64,000 bases of DNA, from positions 1,364,001-1,428,000 of the forward strand of contig NW_025062478.1 of the NCBI RefSeq assembly GCF_000002995.4, given 5' to 3'. Origin of the DNA: Brugia malayi (taxonomy: Eukaryota; Nematoda; Chromadorea; Rhabditida; Onchocercidae). The notes below the pieces were generated by a model. It was not told where the DNA came from. It did not search any database and worked only from the letters and a program-made list of their open reading frames with translations. Position numbers and translations under genes: made by a program. Shown here piece after piece: positions 1-12,270 of this stretch; the first letter of the stretch is position 1; every line of letters starts with the position of its first letter.

Positions 1-400
1 TTTTACTTTACTTAAATTTTTTGCTCTCATTTTACTTTACTTAAATTTTATGCTCTCATTTTACTTTACTTAAATTTTTTGCTCTCATTTTACTTTACTT
101 AAATTTTATGCTCTCATTTTACTTTACTTAAATTTTATGCTCTCATTTTACTTTACTTAAATTTTTTGCTCTCATTTTACTTTACTTTACTTAAATTTTT
201 TGCTCTCATTTTACTTTACTTTACTTAAATTTTTTGCTCTCATTTTACTTTACTTTACTTAAATTTTTTGCTCTCATTTTACTTTACTTTACTTAAATTT
301 TTTGCTCTCATTTTACTTTACTTTACTTAAATTTTTTGCTCTCATTTTACTTTACTTAAATTTTTTGCTCTCATTTTACTTTACTTTACTTAAATTTTTA
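1..400. repeat. AT-rich minisatellite, 29/34-bp units
   Basis: Head-to-tail copies of a unit that runs TTTTACTTTACTTAAATTTT and then TTGCTCTCA. The first six copies are 29 bp; most later copies are 34 bp because the TTTAC step is present an extra time. Copies differ by only one or two bases, which suggests recent expansion. The array starts at or before the window edge and lies just downstream of the last visible exon of the BTB-BACK gene, so it is probably intronic. Confidence 0.95.
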
Positions 401-436
401 GTTTCCTACTATAAAACTACTATAATTTTACTTTAC

Positions 437-3379
437 CAACCGTAATCCATTTTCGAACCATTGCTGTTTCTTCATTTTTGTTGATATTTAAATGTTTGTC
501 ATGCAATAACTTCAGGATTTCCACTTCGGAAAGTCTAAAACTTTTGTAACTTTGAGTAATGTAAAATTAGGTGATTTTGTTATCTAAAATTAAGTGAAGT
601 AAAATTTAGGTAAGTTTTATAATTTAGGTTTGATGTTAATTAGATTTTATTGACCAAGTTTTTTTTTTTTTTTCAAAAAAAAAAAAAACTGATTATGATT
701 TGTTTCTAATGTTAGCATTATAAGTAAAAAAAAAAAATGGAAAATGGAATTGAAAAATGAAAAATGGAACTGAAACTAAAAATGGAATTGTTTTATTTCT
801 TTCATTAATTGCTAAAATTGACAGTTCAATGTAACAAAATAAAGAAAACTTTTATAAATCAAATTTTGCGATGATTTAGTCAACGTTTAATTGTTATTAA
901 TTTTAAAAGGTAACAATTTCAATTCTGAAATAGACCTAAGAAAAGTATTATTTGCTAGAAGTCGATCAAATTGACGGACAATTATTTTCCATAATTTTTG
1001 TGCTAATGGCACATGACGATTTTCTGAAAGGAATTTATTAGCAAAGTAACTTATCTTTCATAAAATGTAAAGTAATTACTTTTTTTTTTTCCTTTTTCCA
1101 TTGATTGACATTGACATTGACATTTTGACATAAGTTTAATCTACCTTCTATTCATCTAATTCTTCTCATTTCCTTTAGAGTTATATGATTTTTCAGTAAT
1201 ATTTATTTTATTTTATTAAAAATTTTTTTTTTTTAAAAATACCAAAATTTTTTTAGCTTTAAATATTTCGCTCGTTCTTTAGTTTAGTCCATTAGTTTAA
1301 AAAATTAAAATTTAGCTTAAAATATCTGTAATTTTGAAGTAATGTTTGGTATAAATTAAAATTTTTTTTTATTTTAAATTACAGAAATTTTTTAATTTAA
1401 AATATATCTCATACCTGCTTTATGATATGCCAGAACTAACGAATTAGCATTGACTTTGGACAGAATTACGTCTGATATAAGCGTTAGCAATGGATCAATT
1501 AGCAAGTAGGATGTTATGTCTAATATCTATTAAAAACTAAAATTAATAATAAAGACAAAATTGTATACTTAAGAAATAAATTCATAATTAATTCCTCCTA
1601 GACGTAAATGCATAATTCATCGAATTCTTACATTTTTATACATCACGTGTACACATCACGTATGTATATCACTTGCACACATCACGTATACACATCACGT
1701 GCACACATCACGTGTAATATAAGTGTAACAAAGCAGAAAGCATTACTACGTGAAAAAAAAACTTTTTATTGATAGGCAATTTGAAAAGAAGCGCAACACT
1801 TAAAGCAATTTAATGCTATTGTGTCCTCTCATATACTACTATTCATATGTGTTCACTATGCTGATGATAATTTCAAGTGAACATGATAAGATAATTTTAT
1901 CTCAAATGATAAGATAATTTATCTCAAATGATAACTGTACCTCAAATGACAAGACAATTATATCTCAAATGATAATTTTATCTCAAATGATAAGATAATT
2001 TATCTCAAATGATAATTTTATCTCAAATGATAAGATAATTTATCTCAAATGATAACTGCACCTCAAATGATAAGATAATTTTATCTCAAATGATAGATGT
2101 ACCTTAAGTGATAAGATAATTTATCTCAAATGATAAGGCAATTTTATTTCAAATGATAACTGTAGCTCAAATGAAAAGATAAGATAATTATACCTCAAAT
2201 GCTTTTTGAAGACTCATCCATTGTAAATTCGGCATTTTCCACTTATTTTCACTTATTAGTTGATTAAGGACAGCGCAACAATGTAGAAATCCTTCACTCT
2301 AAGAAATGATCAATTCGATTATCACTTATGTTTATATCAGTGATAATCAAAAGTAACAACTAAATACTTACAAACATTAATTAATACTTAAACATTAAGT
2401 AATAAATAAAGTTTTTGAATGATTTTTATCAATTCTTTTCGAATATAAACAATGTAATATTTAACTAACCTTACTCCTATCAAAACTTAATAATTTTGAT
2501 TTTGTTTCTGAGAAACCACCATAAAATGCAGCACGAAAGTATGGAGAAATTTGTGCAAATTCTATACGATCCATTGTAATCTGCAACTAAACATTGAGTT
2601 CCATTTAAAAGAAATTTAAAATTTTTTAAATTGAATTGAAATTCTAATTTTGATTTTGCTAAAAGGACAATTAGATTTTCAAAAATTTAAACAACTCATG
2701 CAAGTGTAATATTTGAAAAAAAAAAAGAAAAAAAATGATAGATATGATTTTTATCATTTCAAATTTAGGATTGTCATAGCAGTAATTAATTTCTTATAGA
2801 ATATAAAGAAATTTTTGATGGAAGTTATTATATTACTTTTTAAGTTGTTAGTTTGATAATATATTACAAAGAATTTAAAATTTTTATATGTAAATGAGTG
2901 AAATAATATTTTAAATATTAAAATTTTACCGCAATATTTCTATTCAGAATGATGGTAGCACTACTACGAGCTTTTTGTTGTGATTTGTATAGCTCTGTTG
3001 GAATTTTTTTTCCATCAATTGTTGTTATGATAGTTTTATTGAAGTGTTGTTGAGCTATTGAATTTACTGTAGATTTGATGTTCAGTGAGGCGGTTGAAAC
3101 TGATAACGCTGATAATGCTGATGATATCACAGCAGAAGAATCATAATCACTGATATCAGTTGATTGATTTGATAATGATGATGATGATGATGATGATGAT
3201 GATGGCGTTATTGATAAAGCCTCACTGATTGAGGATGATTTTGTTGCTAATGGAACGATTGATTTGTCACAAGAATTATGACAATTTTTACTTCTCTGTG
3301 ATGCTTCCTCTACGAATTGATCTAATGAACTGCTCTGCGCTTCACTCATATACGCTCTTTCATATGAAATAAATTTCAT
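437..3379 (-). CDS. BTB-BACK (kelch-like) protein, 5' six exons, partial
   Basis: Exons on the minus strand: 3379-2930, 2580-2470, 2298-2194, 1526-1415, 1023-936 and 534-437, with consistent phases (0,0,0,1,2,1). They give about 321 residues. The first 120 or so are low complexity and Ser/Thr-rich, with a serine run encoded by a TCA repeat. A BTB fold follows (ATIILNRNIA, then the core ISPYFRAAFYGGFSE in exon 2), then a BACK domain: LIDPLLTLISDVILSKVNAN in exon 4 and LSEVEILKLLHDKHLNIN in exon 6. In the family, BTB binds Cullin-3 and BACK links to a substrate-binding part, usually kelch repeats; those would lie beyond the left edge and are not seen. The start ATG at 3379 is the first of the open frame; a shorter start at the internal MSEAQ is possible. 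Exon 3 is the least family-like but keeps the phase. The exon 3 donor sits in a minisatellite copy. Confidence 0.8.
1640..1717. repeat. Short repeat of CACATCACGT with three CACGTG boxes
   Basis: A cluster of degenerate ACACATCACG units inside the intron between exons 3 and 4 of the BTB-BACK gene. It contains perfect CACGTG palindromes at 1644-1649, 1696-1701 and 1709-1714. It could be a simple-repeat product or an E-box cluster; the sequence alone does not decide. Confidence 0.7.
1875..2197. repeat. TGATAA/TTATCT-rich minisatellite in a BTB-BACK intron
   Basis: Tandem degenerate copies of a unit of about 20 bp reading ATCTCAAATGATAAGATAAT. Nearly every unit carries TGATAA or AGATAA/TTATCT, the core recognised by GATA zinc-finger factors. 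The right-most copy overlaps the predicted splice donor of BTB-BACK exon 3 (at 2194), and a few other copies carry the same GAG-GT context on the minus strand. Confidence 0.9.
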
Positions 3380-3431
3380 TTAAACAAAAAAAAAAAAATT
3401 AGTATTAGAAAAAATTTTACAAAATATTATT

Positions 3432-3700
3432 AAAAATTGCTACTAAATTACTAAAATAAATATTACTAAATTTGTAAACAAAATACAACTTAAAATTGCT
3501 ACTAAATTACTAATTAAATACTGCTAAAATTGTTTAATACTAAAATTGTAAACAAAATACTACTTAAAATTGCTACTAAATTACTAAATTAAATATTACT
3601 AAATTTGTAAACAAAATACAACTTAAAATTGCTACTAAATTACTGAATTAAATACTGCTAAAATTGTTTAATACTAAAATTGTAAACAAAATACTACTAA
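3432..3700. repeat. Two tandem copies of a segment of about 120 bp
   Basis: Each copy is made of two related halves of about 60 bp built on AAAATTGCTACTAAATTACT and a TTGTAAACAAAATAC segment. The alternation ATTACTAAATTTG / CTGCTAAAATTG repeats in the same order, showing duplication of an already duplicated unit. It lies just upstream of the BTB-BACK start codon. Confidence 0.85.
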
Positions 3701-4459
3701 ATTGTAATTAATTTGAAAATGAAAACAAAAAAAAAAAAAGTTAGAATAATTATTCAGCTTATTCACTTACCTCTCTCTCTATCTATCTTTCCTATCACTT
3801 TTGTAAATATGTTACTCTTAATGATAACTTATGAAATTTGCTAAATTGATTGTTTCATTTAATAAATTTTGATTATTTCATTGCTTAATAAATATATTCA
3901 CGTAATTAGTATTAACTAATTAAAATTTATAGATTAGCATAGATATGATTTAATACTTTAATACCAATTACGCATTCAAAATTGCTTTTTCAACTCATTA
4001 ATCATTATAAATTATACGTCTATTAATGGTAATAATATAAACTAATTTAAATTTGATAAAATATATAATTAAAAAAAATATTATAAAATATAATATAAAA
4101 TAAATTAATTTAAATTTGATAAAATACATAATATATAAAATATAATAACAACATAAATTAAGTTAAATTTAACAAAATAAAAAATTTCTAATTTTCTTGT
4201 TTTAAATTATCTTATTTTATTTTAAATAAATGATTATTATTAATGATTGAAATATTATAAGCAATTAACAAATAGATTAGTCATACATTGAACACTGAAT
4301 GCAATCTTATTTCGACGCCTTCTTTGATCACTTGTAGCGTAAACAACGTATGCATAAAAAAAAAAAAAGAAATAAATAAATAAATAAAATAAATAATGGC
4401 GAAGAGTTGAACGATAAATAAGTGGTAACTTTTGCTACAATTGATGCGGTTTTAGCCCG

Positions 4460-4475
4460 ACCGTCCGCGGGCGGT
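4460..4475. other. GC-rich imperfect palindrome in AT-rich intergenic DNA
   Basis: ACCGTCCGCGGGCGGT pairs with itself except for one symmetric mismatch and is centred on CCGCGG. It is preceded by TTTTAGCCCG. It is by far the most GC-rich short stretch in the divergent intergenic region. Function unknown. Confidence 0.6.
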
Positions 4476-5266
4476 TTAAGGATGTGTAAATGGCTTTTAA
4501 TATTTCATTTAAGCTATTTATGCTTTCATTCAAAAATTATTTTTAATTTCTGCTTTAGAAAAAAAAAAAAAAGAAATCAAATTCTTCATAATAACTGAAA
4601 TCTGGAAATGTCTAGAAATGTTGAAAGAGAACAGGAATAAAACTTTCCTGAATGATCAAATAAATTCATTTTTCTAAGATAAGAAATATTTATGTTTATT
4701 CTCTTACTCAAGCTTACTTTCCTGATCCTGTATTTATTGCAAATCGGAAAAAATCTAGGACGAGAAATTTCTTTCATTGTTCTAGCCTCAATTTATTGCT
4801 TACAGCTTCTAAGCCATCTATATTTGTTTTCATAGCTTAATCATTTTACTTTCTATCAATTCAAATTCAAACATGTAAATTGTTTGTAGTGATAGATAGG
4901 AAGCAAAAAGTTTTTTCAATTTATTATTAATTTAGTAATCACACAGAGCGGTGCAATCATTTTCTAATTTTTACGAAAGAAATAAGTTCTGTTTATCATA
5001 CTTTTATTCAATTTATAGTTTATTTTTAAATTTGATGACTATCGACTTCAAATTGATCATCTAAAAAAAGTTCTGAATGATAAATTTGTATTTAAATGAA
5101 ATTAAATCGAAGCAGTAATTGTACAAGTAAATTTCCTCAACTGAGATCCTTTATTGATAATCATATCAATATCATCATTGTTAGTTTTTGTTTGCAATAA
5201 ATCTTTTTCATCTTCTAATTACCATCTTTTTTTAATAATTATTTTATAGAAATATAAATCATAAGA

Positions 5267-8200
5267 ATGATCGATTCTATTAGCTCAGATAAAACAAAGA
5301 GAGGAAAAACTGAGCGTAAAATTGCAGACGAAGTTCGCCTTTACTTCTTATCAATAAAAATTGAAATTAGTAACAAACTTTTTTATCTTTATTGAACTTT
5401 TATCATACATTCAACATAATTAGTTAATTTTAAATTTCTTTACTGACTCATCTTAAACTCTTTTATATCGCTTTTTTTTTTTTTTTTTTGATTTTAATAT
5501 GAAAGTTACACTTATCTATAGAAACTAAATTAATACAGATCCAGTCACAAAGTGATGGTCAGCACTTGATAAAGGATATATCATCGGAATCCGCAAAGTG
5601 GAGTAAGAATTCCGGAAATTTTATCATTTATTAGGATTGATATGATATGACTTTATCGATTGACTTTATGATATGACCTATCACTCTGATATGATATGTT
5701 ATTTATTAACATTTCGCTGATTAAATTGTCACATCATTTTACTACATTCCATACAATTGACTGAGTATACTGTAATTAGGTTGATTCATTTTATCCATCG
5801 GACAGGTATCAGGTAACATGCTGGTAGCATTCTGGTAGCATTCTGATCTAGGTAAGATTTAACTCTCAGTCATTTTAGATAATGAAGGTAAAATTGTCAC
5901 ATGGAGTGATGTTACAGTAAAGGTACCACTTGGCAAGAAATCATTGCTTCAATGTCTCAAAATCGTTCGAGAAACAACAAAGACAAAAACAATACTTAGC
6001 AAAGGTGAAATTAACAATTTTTTTTTTTAGTGCTACGAATTTGAAAGTATTTTTGAAAATTCTGGTTAATATTATGAATTTTTTTTTTAATTCCGTAAAA
6101 GGACAATTTTTAATTCTAACAAGAATTAAAATTTCGAACATTTAGAAGTGATCATTAACAAATTGTTTCAAAGTTTTTTTTACAGTTTCTGGTTATGCAG
6201 TACCCGGTACCACACTTGCAATTATGGGAAGTAGGTACGATTTTTTTTCATTTCGAAAAATGCAAATTTGAATATAAATTAAATAAAAAAATTTTTAGAA
6301 GAAATGAATTGAAAAAAAAAAACAAACAATTATGATACTATGAATGAAAATGATAGTACAGGTGATAATGATTATCATTAAGTATAATTACAGTGGAACA
6401 GGTAAAACTGTCCTTTTAAATGCACTTACAATGAATGTATCAAGTGATGTTGATGTAAAAGGTAATTGAAAATATTAATTAACTCAAAGATTTTTTTTTT
6501 TTTAAATTTTTTTGGAATGACAGAAAGTTTGAATTTGAAATATTAATAAAATAATTTCTTTAAAAAAAAAAAAAATCAGTCTATCTTGGAGTTATTAAAA
6601 TTTAATCTTTACTACTTAATCTACTAGTAAAATTTAGTCTTCACAAATTAATAAATTCAAAAGTTTATGTAAGCTTATTCAGAAAATTTAATTTCAATGC
6701 CAAAAAAAAAAAGAACTAACAATTCCGGAAATATTCTCTTTTTAGCTATCAAAAACTGCAATTTACTTTTCAGTTCTTTCTGTATATTTATACTTGCAAA
6801 TGTTTCAAAAAATTAAAATAACAATTAAATTTTAAACTTTAAACGTCAAAAAATTAAGGAAAAATATTGGTTAATGGTGAACAGCTATCACCGACCGATA
6901 TGCATCGTATATCACGGTATGTACATCAAGATGATATATTCATTGGAACTTTAACTGTGCGGGAACAACTTATTTATTCGGTATTGTTTATTTTCATTCA
7001 TTCAAATAAAATGAATTTACCGGAATAGGAAATGAAATAATCCTGTATGACCTCTGGTATAACAGTTCACAGTTCAGGAAGAATTTCATCCTAAAATGTG
7101 AAATTTAAATATAAGAAAATCGATTAACTTTTATGTTACTTATTACAGAAGACAAAGTTAACTTAAAATGATCTTGTTATATCTGTCCTATTTTGTACGA
7201 TATTCTTTGAATATATTCACAGTAATTCAGGCTGAACTTCAAATGGGTCACAGTGTATCGAAAGTGGATAGGTTAAATCGAGTAGAAGAAGTACTCAAAG
7301 AGGTCAATTGAACTTATTCTCATTAATTGATCAGATCTTCATTGTGTTAGCATCAAAATTAATTTATGCATTTCAAGAATTTCACAAATAAATTTAACGA
7401 ATGAAGTATTTTTGATGCACTGATAATATTAAGTCAAATTTGATCTGAAATCAATTTGGCCAAGTATCATTATGTTACTTGTGTAACTCTTTTAAACTGT
7501 CACCTTGTCAACCAAACATTTGATTAAGTTACTCTTTAATATGTCTTTCTTTAGATCTTAAATTTTTTTTTTTGCAGCTCGGCCTAAAAAGATGTGAAAC
7601 GACGTTAATCGGTGTTACAAATCGACTTAAAGGCATTTCTTGTGGTGAAAGTAAACGTCTTGCATTTGCATGTGAAGTTAGCTCATTCATTCTTGCACTA
7701 ATTTACTGTCAACTTAACTTAGAGTTGAAATTTAAAATGATCTAAATTATAAGAATATATTCTTACATATAAATGTAAAGGACGACGAAAAGTTCATTTT
7801 GTTGAAATTCAATTATTTGGCTGCAGATGAGCTAAGAGTACGGTAATAGAAGTAATATTGAAATAGTTAGATAATAGTTTCGTCAAAGATAATTTTAGAT
7901 TCTCACTGATCCACTCATTTTATTTTGCGATGAGCCAACATCTGGTTTGGATTCATTTATGGCAGTACAAGTTGTGCATTGCTTAAAAGTTATGGCCAAA
8001 AAAGGAAAGACAATAATTACGACAATTCATCAACCATCCAGTCAAGTATTCAATATGTTTGACAAGTTTGTCAAACAATTTATCAGTTTACTATTTTCTA
8101 ATGAAAAATTTCAACAAATTTCATAGTTGCATTCTAAAAACTTTAAAAAAAAAAAAAAAAAAAACCTTAAATGTTATTTAAACTTAAACTTTTTATTTAA

Positions 8201-11200
8201 ATAACTATTTACACTGATAACAGGAAAATGCAAAAATATTTAGATTACTTAAGGATTGTAAAATTATGTCACATTTAATCTTTGTCAACTGAATGTGACA
8301 AGTTAATCAATTAATAGATCATAAAGTTTAGCACTACAAAATTTCAGTGTATGTTTTATGTCAATGGGCAAAGTTATGTATTTTGGTCCAATTATTGAAG
8401 TGTGCAACTTCTTCAAAAAGTTTTGTTCCAACTCTTTCTGTTATCAAACTATCTTATCAGTCCTTTTTTTTAAAGATAACTTTACTACTTCTTATTCTAA
8501 AGAGAGGAAAAAAACTGATTAATATTTTTCTTTTGTATTAGCTAAAATCGATATTTATCCAATTTCTGAATGGAGAATAATTATTTTTGAGACAATATCA
8601 GTATGTCAAATGACGTGGAAAATTTTTTTTTTTGCTAGTTTAGCATAGGATACGCTTGTCCTGAAACGTATAATCCAGCGGATCATATTATTAAAACGTT
8701 GTCCGTCACGCAAGATGAACAGGAAAGCCAAGCGAGACTGGACGTAAGTGCTATTAATGTCATTTAGATAAATTTTAACAAGTTTCAATTTAATTAAGGT
8801 TGAATTTATAAAACTAATAAACTGCAAAATTGACGAAGGTAAATTTTTTTTTTTTTATAAAGTTTCTTGTAAATAATTTTTTTTGGACTAATTTTCTTTT
8901 TTTGTTTTTTGTTTTCTGAAATGTTAAATGAAAATAAATAACTCTGACTCAGCAAATATACTCTTAAATTTGATATTCATTCAGTTTCAATTTGACTTTA
9001 AAACTTTACATACTGCAACTGATCAAGAAATACGTAAAACAATAAAGAATTGCAGAAATACATTTGAGTTAGTTTGAAAAAAATATTTTCACAACAAATT
9101 TGTAGAAAATTCGAACTGAATTTGAAAATTCAACTTTTGGTGCGACGTTGTATAGAAAGTCGCATGGTGAAGGACTGTCGCAAGAGATGGTCGGAAATAA
9201 AGATTTAAAAACGAGAAAAATGTGAGTTTGTTAATGAGAATATTCTCACTGAATAAGAAAGGCGACAATTATTCCTGAATATTGGTATCTTCCGGTTATC
9301 CTGAATATTAGTTCGTCTCGAATATCCTGAACATTATTCCTGAATAATGATCCTTGCATGAATTTCATGTAATAATGGAATTGATAAAAACGATATCTAT
9401 AACAATAAATTCATTTTTTTAATTATTAAATTTGATCATATTATATCAAAATCAAAAGTTATTTCCTAATGTAACTTTTTAATTGAATTGTTTTTTAATT
9501 TAAATACTTCGTTGTTTACATATTTATTAATGCATTAAGCTTTTCAGACTAAGTGCAAAATTTAAGGTACGCAGTTTCATTTTTATCTCAATTCCGAATT
9601 CTTGTGAGGCGTTCATTTCTAACAACAATGCGAGATCCATTACTGCTAAAAGTGAAATTCATTCAAGTTATCGTAAGTTTAGTAATTTCAAAAAATTGAA
9701 AAAGACACATCCGGGAAACCGGATGAAGGCAAAGTGTGCTAATAATTCAATTCAACATGCATATTTGATATATTCTGAAAGATTGAAACGTTTATGTTTA
9801 CGTGATCAGAATAAGATGACTTCAAATATATGTTGTAGAAGACTGAAACGTTTATGTTTACGTGATCAGAATAAGTTGACTTCAAATATATGTTGTAGAA
9901 GACTGAAACGTTTATGTTTACGTGATCAGAATAAGTTGACTTCAAATATATGTTGTAGAAGACTGAAACGTTTATGTTTACGTCATCAGAATAGGATGAG
10001 TTCAAATATATATTGTAAATGACTGAAACGTCAAATATACCTACATCACTTATCATCATTTTTTTTTTTTTTTCACAAAATTTGATTGAGCATTTTTTGA
10101 AATCGTTAAAAATTAAAGGTCACTGCATTAGTGATAGGAATGGTAAATTTTCAAACACAATTAACTGGTCCAACAATAATAAATCTAGAAGGTTTACTGT
10201 ATAATACCGTACGTGACATGAACTTCATTTTCCTCTTTCCATCTGTTAATGTTAGTTTTTTCTATCTTTTTTTTTTCATTTCTACCCAAAAAAAAAAAAA
10301 AGTTTCCTACTAGTATTTAATTAATATTTTTGTTGCTATTATTTTTAAATAATTTAAAAATAGCATCAATTTCTACCGTATCCATCTCTGTTCACTTAAA
10401 CTATTTGTTAGCTTTTATAAGAAAAAAATTATTCATCAAAAAAAAGGAAAATCTCATCACACTTTGAAAACTATGATATTAATTTATAATACAGGTGATC
10501 ACGTCTGAATTGCCAATATTTTTACGTGAACATTGCTGTTCAAGAATTTATAGCGCTCCTGCTTATTATCTGGCAAAATCAATTGCTGAAGTTATATTTT
10601 TTTGAAATTTAAATTTCAACTGCTCAGAAAATTTCAATTCGCAAAAAAAAAAAATTATAGTTTTATTGATTAAAATTGAAATTTTCATAAATTTTAACAA
10701 TTTCAGCTTCCAGAATATATCATACTTCCATTTTGCTATGCAGCTATTGTCTATTTCATGAGCGGTAAGTGACAAATTTCCATTAAAAAGTTATTTTTTC
10801 GAATTAATGAGCTAAGAAAAATTCTTCTATCCTATGAGGGAGAGATTATTTAGGTTTAATATTAATTGTCTTGCAATTATTTGTAATTATAACATTAATT
10901 GTCTTGTAATCAAAAATAATAAAATAAACTTTAAAAATCAATGAAAGTAATTTGTCATAATTATAAATTTATAATGATACTATTAGGCTTCATTTCAAAG
11001 TTTAATTTCAAATTCATTTTAATTTATAGGACTCTATTTAGCAGTAAAAGCATTTATCATCTATTGCACAATAACTATTGTACTGACAAATTTAGCAATT
11101 TCAATTGGTAAATTACTTGTTAAAATTTTCCCATTTTAATGCATTTTGTTTTTACTTTTAAGCACTTTTGAAATTGTGTCTTGAATTGTTTTCAAAAATG

Positions 11201-12270
11201 AAATTTTTGAATATTTTCAATAAAATTTATAACATTTTTTTATTGTTAGATTTATCATTTAGCACAGTAATTCAAATTTGTTTTTACGAAAACAAAAAAA
11301 AAAAAAAAAAAAAGAAACATACCATAATTAATTTCTTTTTCACAGCTAAATTAAAAAAATGCGAATAATCAAATTAATTCATAAATATTTCAAATTCCAA
11401 AATTCCATATTTTAAATTTGGAAGCATTTTACTCCAGCGCGACAATTGCGCATCAACTTTTCAGCATATGCTGGTGCTTGTATTTTTGGTGAAGATAGCT
11501 TAGCTCTTACCTATATGCCCTGTTTCATTTTGCCAAATTTGGTATTTGGTGGTTTTTACATTAGTTTTCATTCCATTCCTATTTATTATCGATTCATTTC
11601 ATACATTTCTTGGTTTCGATTTGGTTTTGAAGCATTTCAACTGAATCAATGGCTTAATTACAAAATGATACCTGGTAAACTACCATTAATTAAAAAAAAA
11701 TTTGAAATGATTATCAGCAAATAAATTCCTTCTTATCTCTTTAAAATTATTTATCAGTTCTGTAGAATTATCTTTCACTTTTTTTTTTGTTTGTTTTTTT
11801 GTTTATCTTCCTAATGTTAATATACTAACAAAAATTGTAGTTTAAATTTATTCTTCTTCCTAAATAAATATTTGTTAATTTTTGTAGGTTAATGATAAAT
11901 TCCCTTCATTTTGTTTTTGTTTTTTATTTTTTCCTAATAATTAGCATTTCAAATGATAAATTAGCATTCTAAATTATTAACTTAACATTTAGATATTTTT
12001 GAAATTGTTCATTACTGATTTTAGTTAATGAATTTAAATGTAACTGCAGATATCCTGAAAATCTTTGATTACTTTTCAGGATGTGAAGATGGTGCAACAG
12101 AGGTAAATTATTGCCCAGCATTTTCGGGAAAAGGTGTACTGATACGACGAGGAATGAGCACTTCACAGATTGTTATTTTTATCAATTTAATTATTCTATT
12201 TGTAATGTTAATTGGTTTTCGAATTATTGGTTTGGTGGCATTATTTCTAAGAGTTCGATTAACTAAATAA
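5267..12270 (+). CDS. ABCG/White-family half ABC transporter, 19 exons
   Basis: Exons: 5267-5332, 5539-5602, 5879-6004, 6186-6234, 6394-6461, 6859-6980, 7231-7302, 7578-7676, 7899-8065, 8348-8419, 8644-8743, 9106-9221, 9567-9672, 10119-10250, 10495-10590, 10707-10764, 11030-11107, 11465-11674, 12080-12270; 663 residues, normal for the family. The ATPase domain is N-terminal as in White/ABCG proteins. Walker A is GSSGTGKT near residue 98, split by an intron. The Q-loop lies in [17 protein letters not shown], the signature is ISCGE (the third position Cys, not Gly), Walker B with the D-loop is [13 protein letters not shown], and the H-loop is TTIHQPSS. The membrane domain starts near residue 378 and includes the loop PADHI and the family motif [17 protein letters not shown]. 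Half transporters of this type dimerise to export lipids, pigments or drugs. Exon 1 is the weakest call (donor GTTCGC). Three acceptors are AAG. A poly(A) signal AATAAA is at 12401. Confidence 0.93.
9781..10025. repeat. 60-bp minisatellite in ABCG intron 13, open on both strands
   Basis: Four nearly identical 60-bp units built on GACTGAAACGTTTATGTTTA plus CGTGATCAGAATAAGTTGAC, with single-base differences. The unit length is a multiple of three and neither strand contains a stop in one frame, so a repeat protein of unit [20 protein letters not shown] could be read on the plus strand. The phase-correct ABCG exons on both sides (ending 9672, resuming 10119) skip it, so it is most likely intronic. 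Confidence 0.93.

Larger units (their letters stand above)
3380..5266. other. Intergenic region between divergent BTB-BACK and ABCG genes
   Basis: No gene found. The two flanking genes are divergent, so both promoters should lie here. It holds a duplicated segment of about 120 bp (3432-3700), A/T tracts, and one isolated GC-rich imperfect palindrome at 4460-4475. An open frame at 4586-4777 on the minus strand has no family features or splice support. Confidence 0.6.

Noticed and set aside
1..400. CRISPR-like direct repeats
   Set aside because: Units abut with no unique spacers, and all other content is eukaryotic with introns.
888..935. End of the BTB-BACK protein at a TAA after exon 5 read-through
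   Set aside because: The donor at 935 joined to the exon at 534 continues the BACK domain in phase; the read-through is intronic.
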